NCBI GenBank assembly: GCA_038206235.1
Contig: JBBRBB010000002.1
Span: forward strand, 124,001-188,000
Source of the DNA: JBBRBB01 sp038206235
Lineage (GTDB): Bacteria > Bacteroidota > Bacteroidia > Chitinophagales > Chitinophagaceae
Length of the DNA: 64,000 bases
Direction of reading: 5' to 3'
Shown: piece after piece, positions 16,185 through 25,463 of the stretch
Numbering within the stretch: position 1 is the first letter of the stretch
Layout of the letters: each line of letters starts with the position of its first letter
Program-made: the position numbers and the translations under genes
Notes under the pieces: model-generated
What the model saw: the letters and a program-made list of their open reading frames with translations, nothing else
What the model was told of the DNA's origin: nothing
Databases searched by the model: none

Positions 16185-19100
16185 TTATCCTGCCGGGATA
16201 TGTCCTCCCCTGGAATCTTGTTGAGCCGGAATACCCTTCTCATTATAGGCTTGACCGCCCCGATCGTTTATGTGCCAATGTGGCTCCTGTCCAGGGTTTA
16301 AAGCCCGACCTGCGTCATAGTGTACTTCTGCACCTGTCCTTGGATGAATAAAAGTTCTTCTAGTAGAATCTGGATAATTGGGATTAGGAATATGTCCATG
16401 GTATACAAAACCAGCAGCCTCTAATTCGGCTCGACCTCGCTTAAACCCTTTACCCCTAAGATTTATGCCTGCAAGGCCTAATCCTCTCATAACTTCCTGG
16501 TTACCACACTTCATTTTAGCAAGTCCGAAGGGGTCTGCAAAAGAATTTGGATCATTAACGTACATAAATAAGTTAGTCCCGCCTAAAAGGTGGATTGGAT
16601 CTTGGCTAATATAAGTTCCTACGTTACTATCATAATACCTAAACCTATTATAATACAATTCGCTTTCCACATCTTCATACTGTCCTTGAAAACGAAAAGG
16701 ACAACTGCCTATATCTCCTTTGTACATACGTGTATTACCATAACTATCTAATTGAGTTTGCCAAAATATTTCACCCTCATCATTATACATTTGATAGGGA
16801 GTACCGAGATGATCAGTTGCAATACTGTAGTTTTTTTCTCCCTTTAACTTGGCAACAGGGGCAAAATTGTTTTCATTAAATAACCATGTAATTACTCCAT
16901 CTTCTCTAACAGTGGTATCACTTAGTATTTCTCCCGTTCTTGCATGCTCCTTCCATTCGTGCAGTGGTTTGTCACCATCCCACAGCCATTTTGTAACTGT
17001 GTTTTTATATTTTTTTGAAAGCCTTCTTCCCAAAGCATCATAGGTAAAGGAAACAAAGTCACCATCAGGTCGTGTTACAGATTGCAGCATTCCATTGGCA
17101 TTCCATTGGTACTGCCAACTTTTACCACTTGCTTCTTTTTTCTCTATTAGATTTCCTTCATCATCATATTTGTAATTAACGCTTTTCGCTTTTAATAGTT
17201 TTCCGCCTTTACCATAGTTTCTATCTTTACGGTCGGAACTGTTAAATAAATTTCCTACTGCATCAGGATTTCTCAACTGTTCAGTTCCATCCGAAAAAAT
17301 AGTTTTGGTAAGGTTGCCAATTTCATCGTGGGTAAATTGTGTAACTCCTGTTTGGCTATCGGTAATTCTCTGCAACCGGTAATTTACATCCCAGCTATAC
17401 TGCCTGTTGTGAAGTACAGTTGTATTGTTCCTGATGTTTTGCCGGAGAGGTCTGCCCAATTTATCCCGCTGCCATTGGTAACTTATATTTCCCGGCATCA
17501 GGCGTTCAACTTCCAGACCTAACTCATCGTAACGTATTTTGCTTTCCCATTCATTAGCTTTTGTGCTAATTACATTTCCAAGATCATCAAACTCATTTTT
17601 AATATTGGCGCCAAGCGAAGATGAAATTTTTGTCCGGTTTCCTAACAAATCATATTCGTAGCTTATGAAGTTTTCTGCATTCATCTCTTTTGTTACTCTA
17701 CCTAAAATATCCCTTTCAAAATTTATTTTAGAATCGATGTTTGCAGCGGCTATTAATAAACCATCTTTTGCATAAGCATATTTTTCAAAAGTTGAATCAT
17801 GGTAATCTACTTCCGTAATAGTTCCAACTTCGTTGTAAACGTATTGCGTGAATTTATTACCGGGTCTTTCAACACGAATTACTTTCCCTGCTGTATCTCG
17901 TATATAGTTACGGGTTAATCCATCAAATCCTACTTCTTTAATCACCTTATCTGCCGCATCTATTTCAAAGGAATAAACCTCATTGTGTTCATTCGTTAAG
18001 TGGGTTAGGTTGCCTTCTGTATCGTACTTATAACTTACACTATGACCTGCCTGTGTACGGGAACGTAAATGATTTAAAAAGTCGTAGGTGAACTTTATGT
18101 CGTAGTGCTTGTCTTTTGCCTGAATCACATTTCCTGCGGCATCAAACTCCAGGTAACGTGTATTGCCATCAGGCTCATTAATTGTTTCGGGAAGAGCAAG
18201 CAGGTTAAATTTTATTCTTCGGGTATTGCCAGCGGAGTCTGAAGATTTAATACAATTACCTAAAACATCGTACCTCCACTCCATTTCATACCCATTGGAA
18301 GAAATGACCTTGTTCAAATTATAAGACACATCATATTCAAGCAGCGTTTTAATTCCCTTTGCGTTGATAATTGTTGTTAATAATCCATCAGTATATTCAT
18401 ATTTTGTTTCTGCATTTATTGGGTTAGTGCGTTTAATTAAATTGCCAGAAGCATCATAATCCCATTTCCATTTACCACCCGCTTTGTCAGTTGACTCAAT
18501 TGGAAAATGTTTTAAAAATCCGCTTCCATAATTTGTTTGGTAAAACGCTCCATTAGCTTCTGTTACACTTTCTACATTTCCCCATTGGTCGTACGTTGTT
18601 GATTTCTGGTTCCCCAAAGGATCTGTCTCCCACTCTAATTCATTGTGTTGATTATAGTGATATTCCCATTCAGCTCCCAATGCATCCACATGCTTTATAA
18701 CTACACCATTTTTATGGTAAAATTTCTTTTTAAACCCCCGGCTGTTGGTAGCAATGGTGCATCGCGGATCAGTGTAATCAAATTTATAATGCAATAGATT
18801 TCCTGTGCCCCAAACCTCAATACACTTGGCATCAATACCAGATGGTTTGTTATATTTAAATTGCCAAACGCATCCATTTCTCCAAATCTCTTTAACCATT
18901 AAGTGATTCTTGTACTCAAACTTCATTGCCTGGTCAAGCGCATCAGCTTGCTGAGCCATATCTCCTTCGTTAGTGTAAGAGTAACGAGTAATGGAAAAAG
19001 TGCTTCTGCCATTAAAACGGGGGTCAGGAGCCTCAATACTTGTAATTCGCCCTTTGCTATCGGTATTTACAACAAGTGTGCGACCAGCACTATCAATTAT

Positions 19101-20684
19101 CTTGGTAAGCACCCCGCTATTATCATAAGTAAAGCGAATTGCAAAGCCGTTGCGGTTGGCGATGCTTTGCAACAAATGTGTTTCAGTTTTGCTGTATTCG
19201 TTTTTGTACTCTTTTTGCGTGAAACGATAAATTAAACCTTCGACATTAGTGGCATAATAATATCCCTCTTCGTGCAGATTTAGAGTAAGTTTTTCAGTTC
19301 GGTTATAAGATGGTTTGTTTACAGCCGGAATATGGAAAGCAGCAGGACGGCCGTCTGCCATACGTATCACAGCAACTCCGGCTGCCGTGTCAAAGCTAAG
19401 GGCAATATCATAGCTATGGTGCCATCCATATCCAAGCGGGCCATTATAATTGCTGAAGCTTTGCCAAATGCGTTCCCATACAAACGGTATAGGGCCGGGC
19501 AATTTAAAATCTTCATTATTAGTATAAAAATATCCGCCTGAAACATCTACCGGGTGGCTTTCAGCGGTTCCATGTTTTGCAGAAACAGCCTCCCAAAACT
19601 CACAACCTGCTTTTTGACCCGCCTTAGTTTTTTTGGCTACATTGATTGCTGCTTCTACAGCATGTTTTTTCAACTTACTCAACCCTGCTTTAAATAGTTT
19701 GTCTACTATAGCCATTGGGTTTATGGGTGTGGGTATTGAGTTAACCAACACGGGCCTGCTCCAGGGTATAGGCATTATAGTACCGGAAGGCACAAATAAT
19801 TCTGCCTGGGGACCACCCGCTTCAGGTGCTTTTTTCTCACCTGCGCGCTGACTTTTAAAAAGGTCAACAACTCCAATATCCCAACAATCGTAATTCAGGT
19901 GAAAGCTTCCTACCATAGGGTCGCCATCGGCACTCACAAACAAACTTCCCAAGAATGCTTTGCCATGATTTTTTGCAACAGAGGCTGCAAAGCCTGGATG
20001 AAAACCTGCACCCATAGGAATGTGAGGCACAACTTTTACTTTAGTGCCGGTAACGGCACGGGGCACAATGCCGCCAAATTTTACCGAGGCGCTCATACCG
20101 GCTAAACCCATAGCAATACCAGCTATTGCATCTTTATTGTTTGCAAGTGAGGCGCCAATACCCTTTTCGCCCTCTTTAGGCTCCGGCACCGCATCAAGTA
20201 TGTCTTTTTTAAAAGTATTAATGAGGCAACTTACCCAGTCTTTAGTATTGAATAATATGCCAATGTAGGGATGTGGCATGGGAACGGGTGCCGGGGATGG
20301 GGGAATAACTACCATATGTACATCAACACCCATTACCGGGTCCATCTGTTTACCTGCCGGCAAAATAGCCTGACCTTTGAAAGCACCTAAAGCTTTCATT
20401 ACAGGCATCATTACAGATGCGGATATTTTACCTGACAATCCTTTAACGGAATCAAAAGCGCCCTTTGCGGCCATAGCGGCATCTACAATATTGGCCTTGC
20501 CTGCAACCAGATCTTTTAGCGCGTCTGAGGCTTTACTTAAAGATTCTTTTGTAGCATGTGCATCAGCTTTAGTACCGGACCATGCTTCTTTTGCACCGGA
20601 CGCAACCTGATCTGCTGCACTTTGTGGCGCCGGCGTGTTAGATGCTGGCGTATTAGAATTGCCTCCCGGTGCTTCTTTACTCAC
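16185..20684 (-). CDS. PAAR/Rhs polymorphic toxin, T6SS effector
   Basis: A 1499-residue T6SS cargo. The N-terminus (1-110) is Ala/Lys-rich and helical. A PAAR-like region (about 115-290, with MGVDVHMVV and GDPMVGSFHL) would cap the VgrG spike. A DUF6531-type entry (about 370-430, HPVDVSGGYFYTNNEDF) leads into about 900 residues of YD/Rhs repeats that form the toxin cocoon. The core ends at DPNSFADPFGL (about residue 1388), the usual self-cleavage boundary. The 111-residue C-terminal toxin holds TFIHPRTGAEVHYDAG and HWHIND; the His-rich layout suggests a nuclease-like enzyme, but I cannot name the family. The adjoining gene is the likely immunity gene. Confidence 0.9.
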   Translation of the reverse strand: MSKEAPGGNSNTPASNTPAPQSAADQVASGAKEAWSGTKADAHATKESLSKASDALKDLVAGKANIVDAAMAAKGAFDSVKGLSGKISASVMMPVMKALGAFKGQAILPAGKQMDPVMGVDVHMVVIPPSPAPVPMPHPYIGILFNTKDWVSCLINTFKKDILDAVPEPKEGEKGIGASLANNKDAIAGIAMGLAGMSASVKFGGIVPRAVTGTKVKVVPHIPMGAGFHPGFAASVAKNHGKAFLGSLFVSADGDPMVGSFHLNYDCWDIGVVDLFKSQRAGEKKAPEAGGPQAELFVPSGTIMPIPWSRPVLVNSIPTPINPMAIVDKLFKAGLSKLKKHAVEAAINVAKKTKAGQKAGCEFWEAVSAKHGTAESHPVDVSGGYFYTNNEDFKLPGPIPFVWERIWQSFSNYNGPLGYGWHHSYDIALSFDTAAGVAVIRMADGRPAAFHIPAVNKPSYNRTEKLTLNLHEEGYYYATNVEGLIYRFTQKEYKNEYSKTETHLLQSIANRNGFAIRFTYDNSGVLTKIIDSAGRTLVVNTDSKGRITSIEAPDPRFNGRSTFSITRYSYTNEGDMAQQADALDQAMKFEYKNHLMVKEIWRNGCVWQFKYNKPSGIDAKCIEVWGTGNLLHYKFDYTDPRCTIATNSRGFKKKFYHKNGVVIKHVDALGAEWEYHYNQHNELEWETDPLGNQKSTTYDQWGNVESVTEANGAFYQTNYGSGFLKHFPIESTDKAGGKWKWDYDASGNLIKRTNPINAETKYEYTDGLLTTIINAKGIKTLLEYDVSYNLNKVISSNGYEMEWRYDVLGNCIKSSDSAGNTRRIKFNLLALPETINEPDGNTRYLEFDAAGNVIQAKDKHYDIKFTYDFLNHLRSRTQAGHSVSYKYDTEGNLTHLTNEHNEVYSFEIDAADKVIKEVGFDGLTRNYIRDTAGKVIRVERPGNKFTQYVYNEVGTITEVDYHDSTFEKYAYAKDGLLIAAANIDSKINFERDILGRVTKEMNAENFISYEYDLLGNRTKISSSLGANIKNEFDDLGNVISTKANEWESKIRYDELGLEVERLMPGNISYQWQRDKLGRPLRQNIRNNTTVLHNRQYSWDVNYRLQRITDSQTGVTQFTHDEIGNLTKTIFSDGTEQLRNPDAVGNLFNSSDRKDRNYGKGGKLLKAKSVNYKYDDEGNLIEKKEASGKSWQYQWNANGMLQSVTRPDGDFVSFTYDALGRRLSKKYKNTVTKWLWDGDKPLHEWKEHARTGEILSDTTVREDGVITWLFNENNFAPVAKLKGEKNYSIATDHLGTPYQMYNDEGEIFWQTQLDSYGNTRMYKGDIGSCPFRFQGQYEDVESELYYNRFRYYDSNVGTYISQDPIHLLGGTNLFMYVNDPNSFADPFGLAKMKCGNQEVMRGLGLAGINLRGKGFKRGRAELEAAGFVYHGHIPNPNYPDSTRRTFIHPRTGAEVHYDAGRALNPGQEPHWHINDRGGQAYNEKGIPAQQDSRGGHIPAG

Positions 20685-20767
20685 TTTTTAATTGTTTAGT
20701 TCGGTTTCTTATTTCACTTAAAATATAATATTCTTCTTCCCTTGAAATTATTTAAATATTGAGGATA

Positions 20768-21061
20768 TTATTTTCTAAAAAAAGCCATATACGACCATAC
20801 AGCTCCTGCAATTATTAATACAACCCCACCTATAAAACCTATCACCCTTGCTGTATTTCGCCCTAAATAGCGGCTTACCTGGCCAATAGTCCATTTATTT
20901 TGATAACTATCATCAGGTTTAAAAATCCAATCCCAATTTTTAATGGCACCAATCACTACTAAAATACCAAATATTAAAAACGCCAAAGAGAGCATCTTGC
21001 CAACAATTCCCGGGTTGTTATGCATCCAATTTTTTGTTTTTTCAATTTTGTCATCATCCAT
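20768..21061 (-). CDS. Two-helix small membrane protein (Imm17-like?)
   Basis: A 97-residue protein with two transmembrane helices (about 22-42 and 72-92). KNWDWIFKP lies between them and GRNTARVIGFIGG leads into the second. The layout resembles the Imm17 group of small membrane immunity proteins. It sits between the Rhs gene and the adaptor gene on the same strand, so it belongs to the effector operon. It could protect against a membrane or periplasmic activity, or assist effector loading. The family assignment is from memory of the motif pattern. Confidence 0.5.
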   Translation of the reverse strand: MDDDKIEKTKNWMHNNPGIVGKMLSLAFLIFGILVVIGAIKNWDWIFKPDDSYQNKWTIGQVSRYLGRNTARVIGFIGGVVLIIAGAVWSYMAFFRK

Positions 21062-21119
21062 GATTTCAATGATATTTTAAAGAAAATTATGCTGTTTTAT
21101 TGTACTCCATATTTTGTTA

Positions 21120-22484
21120 TCAGGCATTCACGGGTTCTTGTTCCCGTTGTGGCAACCCGTTTTTATCAGGGACTTTCTTCCAGTTTATTACAATATTTCT
21201 CCAGTCTGGGCCGTAAATATTCCGGGCGATTCCATCCAATTCCTGGGGGGAAATAAAATTCATATAATCAGTTTGCAATAAAAGTTCTAATAATCCGAAA
21301 TAGGTTGACCCCCTGGCTGTTTCAGGATCACAATTTTTTGCAAGACGTGCTCCCTCCGCCAATATTTTAATACCCTTTGGTTTTTGTGAAGCTTTAAAAG
21401 CACTTTGTCCGGCCATTCTGGAAGCCTCTATGGCTAACAGGATGTTACCTTGTTTGAGGTACGTTTCGAAAGCGGTATTAAAATCTGAATAGGCATCGTT
21501 TCCATTTCCCTGCGTAAAAAAAACAGTACCGCGAAACATTAAACTTTGGGCAAGTAAACCGGATGCAACATCATTTTCAAAATATTCCTTTGAAGCAATT
21601 GAAGTTTCAACAGCTTTGTTTGCATATTCCAACGTTTCCTTCTTTTTCTTGTACCGGATCTTATCATTACCCAAAGCGATATTAACTACCACAATTTGCA
21701 TTATCCAGTACGGGTCTTTACTTAAATTGCTGGTAGCAATAGCAATGCACTCCTGCCCCCATTTTTCGGCTTCGCTTTCCTTTTGGGCCCCCATTGCATT
21801 TATCATTTTCATAAAAATCTGCCTGTAAGAAGTAGCGGGATCTTTAGGGTCGCCCATTGCAGCAACCTGTTCCATAGCCTTTGCCATATTCAAATTAAGC
21901 GGAATAGTAACTATTGTTTGGGGCGAAGATGATGCAATGTTTGCAAAACGGAGGTCAGTTAAAGTATCATGGATTAAAAATTTCACTTTCGCACTTATTC
22001 TTAATTTAATCGCCTCCTGTAACCAGGAAACCAGGTTTTTATTCCTCAGTGCGCCTTTAAAAATGGCTACGGCAAACAGACCTTCGGGCAGATTAAGCTC
22101 TTTGGCCAACATGTTGAAGTTATCAACAAACATGGCAGCAGGATTTTTATCTTTTTGCAGAGAATAATCCGGTTGCCAGTGAACAGGTACATAATCAATT
22201 CGTTCATCTTTTACACTCTTATTCCATATTTCCATAATTTCTTCCAACTCTTTCAGGAGCAATATTCCAAACTGTTTTACATCCATGCAGGGGGATTCGA
22301 AGTGAAAGGCAATATCAGATATTGGAGTATCAACCCCGATCATATAAGTATAAAAGGTATCAACCATCTCTTCTTCATCGGCCTGGCATTTGATGCGAAC
22401 TATTCTTGCATCTTTATATATTTTGGCATCTTCCCATTTCTCACAAATCAATTCTATGCGTTGTTGTATTGGGTTCGATTGCAT
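21120..22484 (-). CDS. Helical-repeat protein between vgrG and rhs, likely effector adaptor
   Basis: A 454-residue soluble protein with no signal peptide. The N-terminal 200 residues are mixed alpha/beta (HFESPCMDVKQFGILLLKEL). The C-terminal half is a run of TPR-like helix pairs (about 240-420, including AYSDFNTAFETYLKQG). It starts 10 bases after the vgrG stop and lies upstream of the PAAR/Rhs gene, the position held by DUF4123, DUF2169 or Eag chaperones in Proteobacteria. I infer it loads the Rhs effector on VgrG. It shows no resemblance that I can see to those known adaptor families. Confidence 0.6.
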   Translation of the reverse strand: MQSNPIQQRIELICEKWEDAKIYKDARIVRIKCQADEEEMVDTFYTYMIGVDTPISDIAFHFESPCMDVKQFGILLLKELEEIMEIWNKSVKDERIDYVPVHWQPDYSLQKDKNPAAMFVDNFNMLAKELNLPEGLFAVAIFKGALRNKNLVSWLQEAIKLRISAKVKFLIHDTLTDLRFANIASSSPQTIVTIPLNLNMAKAMEQVAAMGDPKDPATSYRQIFMKMINAMGAQKESEAEKWGQECIAIATSNLSKDPYWIMQIVVVNIALGNDKIRYKKKKETLEYANKAVETSIASKEYFENDVASGLLAQSLMFRGTVFFTQGNGNDAYSDFNTAFETYLKQGNILLAIEASRMAGQSAFKASQKPKGIKILAEGARLAKNCDPETARGSTYFGLLELLLQTDYMNFISPQELDGIARNIYGPDWRNIVINWKKVPDKNGLPQREQEPVNA

Positions 22485-22493
22485 GTTGCATCG

Positions 22494-24329
22494 TTAATTT
22501 AGTTTTACAATGGCTCCTTCAATAGATGTAGGACCTGATGATTTTACAGCAGTAGTTGTGTCGCCGTTTACTGTAGTTGATGCCCCGGTCAACGTAGCTG
22601 CTTCTTTACCGGTAACTGTAGATTTAGTACCCTGCATATTTACATCGCCGCCGGAGGCAGAGGAAAAGCCATTATCCCCACTATGTAAAGCCGCATCAGC
22701 TGTACCTTCAATATTTACATGTGCAGCATTTACCGTAAAAGTATCGCAGTCCAGGGTAGTCTTATCTGCATCCATTGTAAGGGTTGATTTGCTGTTGGTA
22801 AGTATAATTTTTACATCTGCGGTTATAGTAATCAGGTTGGTACCGTCAATTTCAATTTTATTTTTCCCTGTTTTATCAATAATGGAAATTCCCTTTCCAT
22901 CATCTAAAGTTATTGTATGCCCGCTTTTGCTGGTTAAACTTTTCGTGTTATTACCGCTGCCACCGCCCCCACCTGTTTTGCCATGAAACAAGCCTCCCAA
23001 AACAAAAGGTCTGTCGGGATCATTGTAGCGAAAGCAAATAAGCACCTGATCACCGGCTTCAGGCACAACTACCAACCCTCTATTCTTTGCACCATCTTTT
23101 CCGCCTCCTGCATCAGGCGTCATCACCCTTATCCAGTCGGTCATTTCATTAATTGGCTGCTGCCACAGCATCTGCACCCGCACCCTGCCCATATTATCAG
23201 TGTCTTTATTGTCTTTTACTGTTGCTATCTGCGGCTCTGCAATGGGCATAATAATATTCTTTACAGGTACTACTTCCAGCCCGGACGGGATGCCCTCAAA
23301 AGTGTTGTAATACTTCCCATTTTCCGTTACATGATGCTCAATGCTGGTGATGAGAAACTTTCCGCAATCTTCTTTTTTAAATGAATTATTTGCCAAAACT
23401 GAAATCTTTACGTCAGCGATTGCACCAATGCAAATGGTTGGATTATCACTGCTTCCCGATAGTACCTCGAGGTCTGCCGCCATTGCTGTTTTTTGTTTCT
23501 TTACAAAACCTTCCAGGTCGCTTTTGCTTTCAACTCTTTGTTTAACGGGAAAATTCACCGGTTCAGAAAAAACTTTATTTGATTCCTTCAAAACATAACT
23601 GGCATATTGATCTAATCCATCTACACTTGAGGGAGCATCATAGCTAATAAAGCTGTCGTCTTTTGAAATATAAGAATAATTGCTGAAGGTTAAAGGCAAT
23701 ATGCGCAGCTTGAATTGAATATTATGTACGTCTTCACCATAAGTAATCTCGATGTTTGGGGAAGATGATGGCTTTCCAAAAAATAAATCTTTTCCATCAT
23801 AATAAAACCATTCTCCGAAATCGGATGATAACCTGTTTAAAAAATGAAACCCGCTTTCTCTGTATTGACAGCTATATGTAATAGGTGTTTTATATTGCGG
23901 ACTTACGTTTACAGTGCAGTTACTCCCGGAAACAGGTTGCGTTACCTGCTGTACAATCTCCTGTAGTTTTTTCTTATAAAATGAAGAGAAATGTACGCCA
24001 TTTTCAAGCAGAATGGTTGGGCTGTATCCTTTTAATACAAGGTCGCTGGTAAAATTATCAGATTGCTCCAAGCTGATCTCACAAACGATTCCCCGGAATT
24101 CATAAGCATCATTAAAATCATCTGCCTTTTTCAATTTTATGATGGCTGTTTTGCCAATCATTTTTTGTGCATTATCTAAGCTGAAAGACCCGATCTTTTC
24201 TAATACATCGTATTTTATACGTATAATAAATTCATGATGCTCATTGAACTGCTGCCTTATTAAAACAGAACTATAATAATCAATCTTCTGATCTTCAATT
24301 TCAATATCAGCAATAACCTGATTTTGCAT
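22494..24329 (-). CDS. vgrG: T6SS spike protein VgrG (TssI)
   Basis: The spike trimer subunit, about 611 residues from MQNQVIADIEIE. The N-terminal gp27-like part (1-330) is followed by the gp5-type OB fold (MGRVRVQMLWQQP to DPDRPFVLGGLFHG), a glycine linker, and a C-terminal beta-helix of short Thr/Val/Asp repeats ending EGAIVKLN. The frame is open to 24410, but that part would read through the hairpin at 24377-24420, so the ATG at 24327-24329 is chosen. VgrG sits on the Hcp tube and carries the PAAR/Rhs cargo encoded downstream. Confidence 0.93.
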   Translation of the reverse strand: MQNQVIADIEIEDQKIDYYSSVLIRQQFNEHHEFIIRIKYDVLEKIGSFSLDNAQKMIGKTAIIKLKKADDFNDAYEFRGIVCEISLEQSDNFTSDLVLKGYSPTILLENGVHFSSFYKKKLQEIVQQVTQPVSGSNCTVNVSPQYKTPITYSCQYRESGFHFLNRLSSDFGEWFYYDGKDLFFGKPSSSPNIEITYGEDVHNIQFKLRILPLTFSNYSYISKDDSFISYDAPSSVDGLDQYASYVLKESNKVFSEPVNFPVKQRVESKSDLEGFVKKQKTAMAADLEVLSGSSDNPTICIGAIADVKISVLANNSFKKEDCGKFLITSIEHHVTENGKYYNTFEGIPSGLEVVPVKNIIMPIAEPQIATVKDNKDTDNMGRVRVQMLWQQPINEMTDWIRVMTPDAGGGKDGAKNRGLVVVPEAGDQVLICFRYNDPDRPFVLGGLFHGKTGGGGGSGNNTKSLTSKSGHTITLDDGKGISIIDKTGKNKIEIDGTNLITITADVKIILTNSKSTLTMDADKTTLDCDTFTVNAAHVNIEGTADAALHSGDNGFSSASGGDVNMQGTKSTVTGKEAATLTGASTTVNGDTTTAVKSSGPTSIEGAIVKLN

Positions 24330-24376
24330 AGCTGCGAAAATTGAATAGTGGAGATAAATATATCTAAAATATAGAG

Positions 24377-24420
24377 AAAGCCAAGGCACACAAATTTGTA
24401 CTTTGTGCATGCCTGGCTTT
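24377..24420 (-). terminator. Long hairpin between hcp and vgrG
   Basis: AAAGCC..GGCACACAAA pairs with TTTGTG..TGCCTGGCTTT to give a long stem interrupted by small bulges. On the minus strand it follows hcp by about 165 bases and precedes vgrG by about 48. It may partly terminate hcp transcription and so keep tube protein in excess over spike protein, or stabilise hcp mRNA. Confidence 0.6.
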
Positions 24421-24585
24421 TATAAATCGCCGTACTTATGAAATTGAAACAATCGGTTCTATCAACCTGCTTTATAAACAATAGCAATTTAAAAAGTATC
24501 AAATAAATTCCCCATCAGATCAAAAAAAGATTAACCTGTTTCAAAAAAATTAAGGGTTTTTTAAATTATTATTGTAACACATCAA

Positions 24586-24975
24586 TCAACCCGGCCAATC
24601 ATTCTGGTGCTCAGCATTGCCGATCTTAATTTTTTGAGCAGAAACAGTGAAGTGAATAAGCATGGGCTGGGCGCCTACAATATCTAAGCTTTCTGCAAAA
24701 TTTATAATGTAGCCTTTCTCCCAGGTTAATTCTTTCATTTTGGCATCTTCGTCGCTTTTTTTAAATGTAACCGTTCCGTCCACCGGTTTATACTGATTAA
24801 CCATTGATTCAATTATAGAGGTATCATCTGTAGATTCTACTGCCAGATTAATAGTGCCTCCATAAAGTCCAGAAGATGGTCTGCCTTTGGCGTCTACATC
24901 TCTGCGGAGTGCGTAATCGCAACTGATTACATCGAACTCCTTACTGCCGATTTTACATAATGCTTTAAAAGCCAT
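24586..24975 (-). CDS. tssD: T6SS tube protein Hcp (TssD)
   Basis: A 129-residue Bacteroidota-type Hcp. It starts MAFKALCKIGSKEFDV and has the family features RRDVDAKGRPSSGLYGG and a mixed beta-barrel pattern with one helix (IIESMVNQYK). Hexameric rings of Hcp stack into the inner tube and are pushed out on sheath contraction. It is the first gene of the minus-strand effector arm, with vgrG about 260 bases downstream. A TACTTTG element on the minus strand about 35 bases upstream is close to the Bacteroidota -7 box. Confidence 0.88.
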   Translation of the reverse strand: MAFKALCKIGSKEFDVISCDYALRRDVDAKGRPSSGLYGGTINLAVESTDDTSIIESMVNQYKPVDGTVTFKKSDEDAKMKELTWEKGYIINFAESLDIVGAQPMLIHFTVSAQKIKIGNAEHQNDWPG

Positions 24976-25463
24976 AAAAAATGAGTTTTAGGTGAATAAT
25001 GGCTACAAAGTAGTAATTTTTTTATTACGCACTGTATTTTATTATTTTTTTTTGAAGATTTATTTTTTTAATTATAAATGCTTATTTTGAAAATTCGAAT
25101 TATATGTGCTCCTTATTGTGAGAACGCTTATTATTATAATTCCAGCCTTTGTGTTTTAAACTGCAGGATGCGCAAAAAAATATCTTACTCTGCATTCTGC
25201 AATATCTTTCATTCATTACCTCAACGATTGGTCTTCTCCTCTTGCGATTACAAGCCATGCTGAAAAAATAAAATCAATATTACTTTTGTGTATGCGATAG
25301 AAAACAAATTAAAACTATGGCAGAGTATTCTAAATCAATTATTAAGTACAGCCATTAGCTAATACGTATAATCTTATAGTTTTTATCTTATTGAAAATTG
25401 AGTAATATAAATTAGGTTTGTTAGTAAACTTTCTTCTTCTTTTAAATTATTATTAAAAAAAAT
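24976..25463. promoter_or_regulatory. Divergent regulatory gap between hcp and the TPR block
   Basis: A 488-base AT-rich gap without a credible gene. It must hold the hcp promoter on its left and the promoter described at 25391-25420 on its right. Confidence 0.5.
25391..25420 (+). promoter_or_regulatory. Bacteroidota promoter for the first TPR gene
   Basis: TTG (25391-25393), then 19 bases, then TAGGTTTG (25413-25420) matches the -33 TTG and -7 TAnnTTTG consensus. Transcription would start about 25427, 37 bases before the ATG. The block GAGTAATATAAATTA is repeated upstream of the second TPR gene. Confidence 0.7.

Noticed and set aside
24330..24410. 27-residue N-terminal extension of VgrG
   Set aside because: It runs across a long hairpin and does not look like a VgrG start; the ATG at 24329 gives the normal beginning.
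25078..25263. 61-codon ORF between hcp and the TPR gene
   Set aside because: Cys/Ile/Tyr-rich translation of AT-rich leader DNA, with no sign of coding.
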